A stretch of 64,000 nt of DNA from RPQJ01 sp963732415 (lineage in GTDB: Bacteria; Pseudomonadota; Gammaproteobacteria; Steroidobacterales; Steroidobacteraceae). The stretch covers positions 310,001 to 374,000 of the forward strand of contig CAVSZK010000021.1 in NCBI GenBank assembly GCA_963732415.1, in the 5' to 3' direction. The translations under genes and the position numbers were made by a program. Positions 59,885-64,000 of this stretch are shown here, in pieces; the first letter of the stretch is position 1, and the number at the start of each line of letters is the position of its first letter. A model generated the notes under the pieces. That model saw nothing but the letters and a program-made list of their open reading frames with translations, ran no database searches and was not told the DNA's origin.

Positions 59885-61110
59885 ACCTGCCCGCCGCCGA
59901 CCAAGGCCGTCCATCCGACACCGTCTTCCTGGGACTTCGGCGGGCGTCGCCGAACGGGGAGATCGCCCGTGTACTGCTCGCCTTCCTCGCGAGCGCGGGA
60001 CTCTTCTACGTCAACATCATGCCGGCGCTGGTGGACGGGCTGATACATGGTGCGGGGTTCAGCAACCGCGAGGCGGGCATGATCGGGTCGAGCAACGTCT
60101 ACGGCGCAGCGCTCGGGGCACTCACCGCGGTGTTCTTCGTCAAGCGTGTGAACTGGCGCGCTGCCGCCTATGGGCTGCTCGCGGGCCTGATCTGCGTGGA
60201 CCTGCTGTCCATGCTGCTCACCGGCTTCGGACAGCTGCTTGTCGCGCGATTCCTGCACGGCTTCATTGGCGGGATGCTGGTCGGGATCGCGTTCTCGATC
60301 ATCGCCCGCACGCGAGAGGCAGATCGCACTTTCGGCTACCTGCTGCTGGTCCAGGTTGGCGTCGGGGGCATCGGGCTGATGCTGCTGCCCCCGCTTGTCC
60401 CGATACTGGGAACGTGGGTGCTGTTCGCTGCGCTGATCATGTTCAGCGTCACGACGCTAGCCATGGTGCCATTCCTGGACTCCTACCCGGTCTCGGCCAG
60501 GCCAAGGCGCACCGTGATGACCAGCGACGGGAGAGTGCGTCGCGGGCCGCTGATGCTCGGTCTTCTCGCGACCTTCCTGTTCCAGGGGGGCAACATGGCC
60601 GTGTACGCGTATGCGATCGGCATTGGCAAGGCCGCTGGCCTTGGCACGACGATCACGAGTTCGGCACTGGCCATTGCCGACTGGGTCGCCATCGCGGGCT
60701 CCGGTCTCGTAATACTTCTTTCTACGCGCTACGGCCGTACCTGGCCGCTGGCCGCTGCGATCATCATCACCGCGGCGGCTACCTGGGCGCTGCACTTCAG
60801 TGACATTGCCGCCGTATTCGTGGTGGCCAACTGCGTCGTGGGCATGACCTGGGCTTTTGGCATCCCGTATCTGCTGGGGATATGCGCGGAATTCGACGCA
60901 ACCGGGCAGATGGCGGCGCTGGGAGGGTTCGCGTCAAAAATGGGCCTCGCGACCGGGCCGATGCTCGCGGCGATGGTCGTCGGCAAGTCGAACTACGATC
61001 TCGTCATCAATCTTGGCGCTGCGATATTGTTGCTGTGCCTGCTGGCGACGCTGGTCCCGTCGCTGCTGCTGGACCGGGAACGGCGCGTGGCCCAGGCGCT
61101 TGTCGATTGA
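59881..61110 (+). CDS. MFS transporter
   Basis: A 409-residue inner-membrane protein with about 12 hydrophobic segments in two halves. It has YGAALGALTAVFFVKRVNWRA (loop 2-3 region) and no large extra domain. The ATG at 59881 overlaps the hydrolase stop, so the two are coupled. In context it would carry the periplasmic product across the inner membrane, or export it. The substrate is unknown. It ends 8 bp before the tRNA-Leu promoter. Confidence 0.87.
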   Translation: MNLPAADQGRPSDTVFLGLRRASPNGEIARVLLAFLASAGLFYVNIMPALVDGLIHGAGFSNREAGMIGSSNVYGAALGALTAVFFVKRVNWRAAAYGLLAGLICVDLLSMLLTGFGQLLVARFLHGFIGGMLVGIAFSIIARTREADRTFGYLLLVQVGVGGIGLMLLPPLVPILGTWVLFAALIMFSVTTLAMVPFLDSYPVSARPRRTVMTSDGRVRRGPLMLGLLATFLFQGGNMAVYAYAIGIGKAAGLGTTITSSALAIADWVAIAGSGLVILLSTRYGRTWPLAAAIIITAAATWALHFSDIAAVFVVANCVVGMTWAFGIPYLLGICAEFDATGQMAALGGFASKMGLATGPMLAAMVVGKSNYDLVINLGAAILLLCLLATLVPSLLLDRERRVAQALVD

Positions 61111-61118
61111 TTTCCCTA

Positions 61119-61124
61119 TAGAAT
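61119..61124 (+). promoter_or_regulatory. candidate -10 box for tRNA-Leu
   Basis: TAGAAT followed by CGCCGCGG lies 31 bp before the tRNA. A -35 is not clear. The GC-rich discriminator fits a stable-RNA promoter. Confidence 0.45.
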
Positions 61125-61155
61125 CGCCGCGGTTGCCGGCAGGGACGGGTTGCCT

Positions 61156-61241
61156 GCGAAAGTGGCGGAACTGGTAGACGCGCTGGATTTAGGTTCCAGT
61201 GGGTAATCCCCGTGAGGGTTCGAGTCCCTCCTTTCGCACCA
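61156..61241 (+). tRNA. tRNA-Leu (anticodon TAG)
   Basis: The acceptor GCGAAAG pairs with CTTTCGC. The stem CTGGA/TCCAG encloses loop TTTAGGT with anticodon TAG. A long variable arm (TGGGTAATCCCCGTG) is present, as is usual for tRNA-Leu. CCA is encoded. Confidence 0.95.
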
Positions 61242-61299
61242 TTCAAGTCCCTGATCCGGCATCGGAATGGCAACAAAGGCGTGCCGGTCCAGCCGCCCA

Positions 61300-63132
61300 T
61301 CAGCGCGCCTCCGTGGCGCCCCGCTGACTCGACCCCGCCAACATGGGCACTTCAATGTTGAACTCCAACTCAGCGACCTGCTCGTCCGACAGGCCGATCC
61401 GTCGCAGAAGCGGTACCCAGCGAGGATCCTTGCGCAACGGCTGGTACAACGGCCCGACCCGCGCTTCGAGAATGCCCCCATCGCGTTCCTTGAGGGCCCG
61501 GTCCAGCCACTCGAATGCCTGGTCGGCCTTGCCGAGCCTCGCGTAGCCAACGGCAATCGGGCTGGAAAAGTCCGGATGCTCCATGCCGACCTCTTCGAGC
61601 AGTGCTTGTGATTCCTCACGTCGCCCCAGCGCGGCGTAGGCGAAGGAAAGCCCCAGGCGCTGCATGATCTCATTGGGCTCGCGGCGCATCTCGGCAAGCG
61701 CTCCGTCGTAGTCGCCCGAGAGAATCAGCGCCTCACCCAGGTGCTCGTGCGTGAACACCGCATCGGGCTCCAGTTCGAGCGACTTCCGAAACGCCGCGAT
61801 CGCGTCGGCGTTCCTGCCGAACACCATGTACCCGAAGCCCAGACTATCCCAGGCCGCGCCGTTGACCGGGTCGCGGCGCACCAGTTCCTCGAAGATTGCG
61901 ATCGTGCGCGGGCCGTCTCCTGTCAACATCGTCAGGTTGGCGGCCGCGCTCAGGACGGTCTCTTCCTGCGCCGAAAGTGACAAGGCGCGCTTCAGCAGGC
62001 GTGCGGTCTCGGGCAGGTTCATGTCGTAGCTCAGTGACAGCGAGGCAATTTGCGCAATCGCCGCTGCGTCGGACGGATCGATGTCGATCGCCCGCTGGAT
62101 TGCGGCGCGAGCCTTGGCGAATCCCTCGTGGAGAGGCAGGAAGCCAACCCAGGCGCGCCTGGAATAGGTTTTTGCCAGCAGTCGCCACCCGGGGCTGTAC
62201 TGGTCGTCGACCGAAACGACGCGCTCGAGCAGCGCGCCCGCCTGTTCGAGGCTGTCCTTGGAATTCGTCCGGTACAGCTGCCTGGCCCGGAGATAATCAG
62301 CATAGGCCTCGGGGTCGGTCGTGCGATCGACCTGCGTCGACGTGCCGAGCATCCTGACCCTGAGCTGCGCTACGACGGCGCCGGCAATCTCGTCCTGTAT
62401 CTTGAAGATATCTTCGAGATTCCGGTCATAGGTCTCGGACCAGAGTTGCGAGCCGTCGGAGGCCCGCACGAGCTTGGCGCTGATGCGCAGGTGACTCCCA
62501 GACCTCCGCACACTGCCCTCCAGCAGATGCGAGACACCCAGCGTGCGCGCGATGGTCGCGGCATCGACCTCCTTGTCCTTGAATGAGAAAGACGAGGTGC
62601 GCGCGATGACCCGCAGTTGCGGCACTTTTGCCAGCACATCGAGCATCTGTTCGGACAAGCCGTCCGAGAAATACTCCTGGTCCCTTTCCGGGCTCATGTT
62701 CGCGAAAGGCAGCACCGCGATGGAAGGACGTGGGTCCGAAGTCGCGACAGAGGGCGTCTGGACGGGTGCGGAGGGAACCGCCTCGACGCCGACATTCGTG
62801 GGATCGCTTCGGTGCCCGTAGAGCCAGAGCACGCCACCGCCGACGGACAACAGCAACGTCAGGACGGCGAGTTCGATGCGCGTCACGCTCTGCTCGCCAC
62901 GGTCGCCGTGATACCAGGCCAGCGTCATGGCGACGGGGAGCCCGATCGCCAGGATCAGCATCGAAAACGGCTTGATCACGCCCGGCCACTGAAATGCATC
63001 GGCAGCGAAGCCTATGACCTCGAGCAGGGCCCAGGCCCCGGCTGCGTATGCGAGCCCCCACTGCACCACCTTGCGACGGCTCAGCTTGGCCCAGGCGGCC
63101 TCGTCGTCACGCTCTGTCGGCGCGTCGGCCAA
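61300..63132 (-). CDS. TolB-like N-terminal domain / TPR membrane protein
   Basis: A 610-residue protein. A cytoplasmic N-terminus with WAKLSRRKVVQWGLAYAAGAWALLEVIGFA leads into about three membrane helices (to about 125). A TolB/FlgO-like domain follows: RPSIAVLPFANMSPERDQEYFSDGLSEQ and VIARTSSFSFKDK (about 135-260). TPR repeats run to the end (about 290-580). Such proteins often follow CadC-like or adenylate-cyclase modules, but the output domain is absent here. The TTG at 63132 is chosen because GGGAG lies 7 nt upstream; an in-frame GTG at 63171 is an alternative. It converges with tRNA-Leu. Function unknown. Confidence 0.82.
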   Translation of the reverse strand: MADAPTERDDEAAWAKLSRRKVVQWGLAYAAGAWALLEVIGFAADAFQWPGVIKPFSMLILAIGLPVAMTLAWYHGDRGEQSVTRIELAVLTLLLSVGGGVLWLYGHRSDPTNVGVEAVPSAPVQTPSVATSDPRPSIAVLPFANMSPERDQEYFSDGLSEQMLDVLAKVPQLRVIARTSSFSFKDKEVDAATIARTLGVSHLLEGSVRRSGSHLRISAKLVRASDGSQLWSETYDRNLEDIFKIQDEIAGAVVAQLRVRMLGTSTQVDRTTDPEAYADYLRARQLYRTNSKDSLEQAGALLERVVSVDDQYSPGWRLLAKTYSRRAWVGFLPLHEGFAKARAAIQRAIDIDPSDAAAIAQIASLSLSYDMNLPETARLLKRALSLSAQEETVLSAAANLTMLTGDGPRTIAIFEELVRRDPVNGAAWDSLGFGYMVFGRNADAIAAFRKSLELEPDAVFTHEHLGEALILSGDYDGALAEMRREPNEIMQRLGLSFAYAALGRREESQALLEEVGMEHPDFSSPIAVGYARLGKADQAFEWLDRALKERDGGILEARVGPLYQPLRKDPRWVPLLRRIGLSDEQVAELEFNIEVPMLAGSSQRGATEAR

Positions 63133-63371
63133 TGTGTTCTCCCTCTGGACGGGAGTGTAGCGGGAGTGCACCTCGCAGAGACAGTATCGGCCTGGTCAAC
63201 ACGCCCGTGACCCAGTCGGTTCGCTAAGTGATTGAATGGGTTGGGGCGCAAGGAGATTGAGTCCCTCAATTCAAACCAGTCCTCCCATTTGTCCCGCCGG
63301 ACCGATTCCATGGCAAAATACACGGCTTTCCCGGGCAGCCACCGGTGCGCCCCAGACCCTTCCGAGGATCG

Positions 63372-64000
63372 ATGAGCATGCAGGTTTCCGTCGAACAGAC
63401 CGGGGCGCTCGAGCGCCGCATGGAAGTGAGCGTACCCAGGGAGCGCGTCGAACAGGCGGTCGACAAGCGCCTGCAGCAGGTCAGCCGCACGGCGAAGCTG
63501 AAGGGCTTCCGCCCCGGCAAGGCCCCGCTCAAGGTCATCCGCCAGCAGTTCGGGGCGCAGGTGCGGCAGGAAGTCGTCGGCGACCTGATGCAGTCGAGCT
63601 TTGCCGAGGCCGTGACGCAGCAGAAGCTGAGTCCGGCAGCGGGCCCGCGCATCGAGCCGATCGCGATGGCTGCCGGCGAGGACCTCAAGTACCGGGCAAT
63701 CTTCGAGGTGTTCCCGGAGGTCACGCTCGCCAACGTCGACGGGCTCGAGGTCACGCGTCCGGTGGCCGAGGTTGCCGAGGCCGACATCGACGCGATGGTC
63801 GAAAACCTCCGCGCACAGCGCCCGAAGTTCGAAGCAGTCGAGCGTGAGAGTCGCGGCGACGACCGCGTCACGATGGATTTCGTGGGCCTGCTCGACGGGG
63901 CCGCGTTCGAGGGCAGCAAGGGCACTGACGTCGTGGTGCAGCTCGGCGGCGGGCGCATGCTCGCGGAATTCGAGTCCGGCATCGCCGGCATGAAGGCGGG
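63372..64000 (+). CDS. tig: Trigger factor, 3' end outside window
   Basis: A ribosome-bound chaperone and peptidyl-prolyl isomerase at the exit tunnel. The first 209 residues are visible. MSMQVSVEQTGALERRMEV opens the ribosome-binding domain, and G45-FRPGK is its L23-contact motif. The PPIase domain begins around residue 160 (FVGLLDGAAFEGSKG). The ATG at 63372 has GAGG upstream; the ATG at 63378 is also possible. tig near folD and tRNA genes is a gammaproteobacterial arrangement; clpP is expected beyond the window. Confidence 0.96.
   Translation, partial: MSMQVSVEQTGALERRMEVSVPRERVEQAVDKRLQQVSRTAKLKGFRPGKAPLKVIRQQFGAQVRQEVVGDLMQSSFAEAVTQQKLSPAAGPRIEPIAMAAGEDLKYRAIFEVFPEVTLANVDGLEVTRPVAEVAEADIDAMVENLRAQRPKFEAVERESRGDDRVTMDFVGLLDGAAFEGSKGTDVVVQLGGGRMLAEFESGIAGMKA

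Noticed and set aside
45354..61241. Integrative element with tRNA attachment sites
   Set aside because: No integrase gene and no copy of a tRNA 3' end at the far side were found, so only an insertion hotspot is proposed.

Overview
The window is chromosomal DNA from a high-GC gammaproteobacterium. The gene orders parE-parC, xseB-ispA-dxs, psd-epmA near efp, prmB-aroC, fimV-truA-accD-folC-SPOR-cvpA-purF and cysS-folD-tRNAs-tig are all typical of that class. FimX, FimV, RibBX and MiaE point to the Pseudomonas/Xanthomonas/Nevskiales/Steroidobacter side of the class. No rRNA or single diagnostic marker fixes the genus. No phage genes, transposases or CRISPR arrays were seen.

Layout. 0-8.5 kb: ettA (cut by the window start), then glyA-nrdR-ribD-ribE-ribBX-ribH-nusB-thiL, a riboflavin/one-carbon run. 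8.6-10.6 kb: a Ser/Thr kinase with a cyclic-nucleotide-binding domain and a small hypothetical gene. 10.6-14.5 kb, minus strand: xseB-ispA-dxs-folE2. 14.6-17.1 kb: rubrerythrin, an HdrD-like Fe-S protein and a DUF3501 protein. 17.4-21.5 kb: topoisomerase IV. 21.6-28.5 kb: fimX, efp, msrC, epmA, psd, SCO and prmB. 28.5-40.1 kb: aroC, fimV, truA, accD, folC, a SPOR protein, cvpA, purF, a receiver-kinase fusion and miaE. 40.3-45.4 kb: lpxH, gltX, cysS, folD and four tRNA genes (Pro, Arg, His, Lys).

45.4-61.1 kb is accessory. It holds an atypical glutamine-amidotransferase-like protein, a tandem universal stress protein with a P-type cation ATPase, and a six-gene module: MocR-type regulator with an extra C-terminal domain, nitrilase-family amidohydrolase, TonB-dependent receptor, TPR-sulfotransferase, secreted SxxK serine hydrolase and MFS transporter. 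A tRNA-Leu gene, a TolB-like/TPR membrane protein and the start of tig follow. The accessory block therefore lies inside what is usually a compact folD-tRNA-tig neighbourhood.

The clearest non-coding structure is a family of four hairpin repeats (1.35, 1.54, 17.17 and 40.15 kb). They share a core of about 60 bp, flanked by outer arms that differ between copies yet are self-complementary, weakly in the third copy. Two other long perfect palindromes lie between fimX and efp and between cysS and folD. Several predicted sigma-70 -10 boxes are followed directly by GC-rich discriminators.
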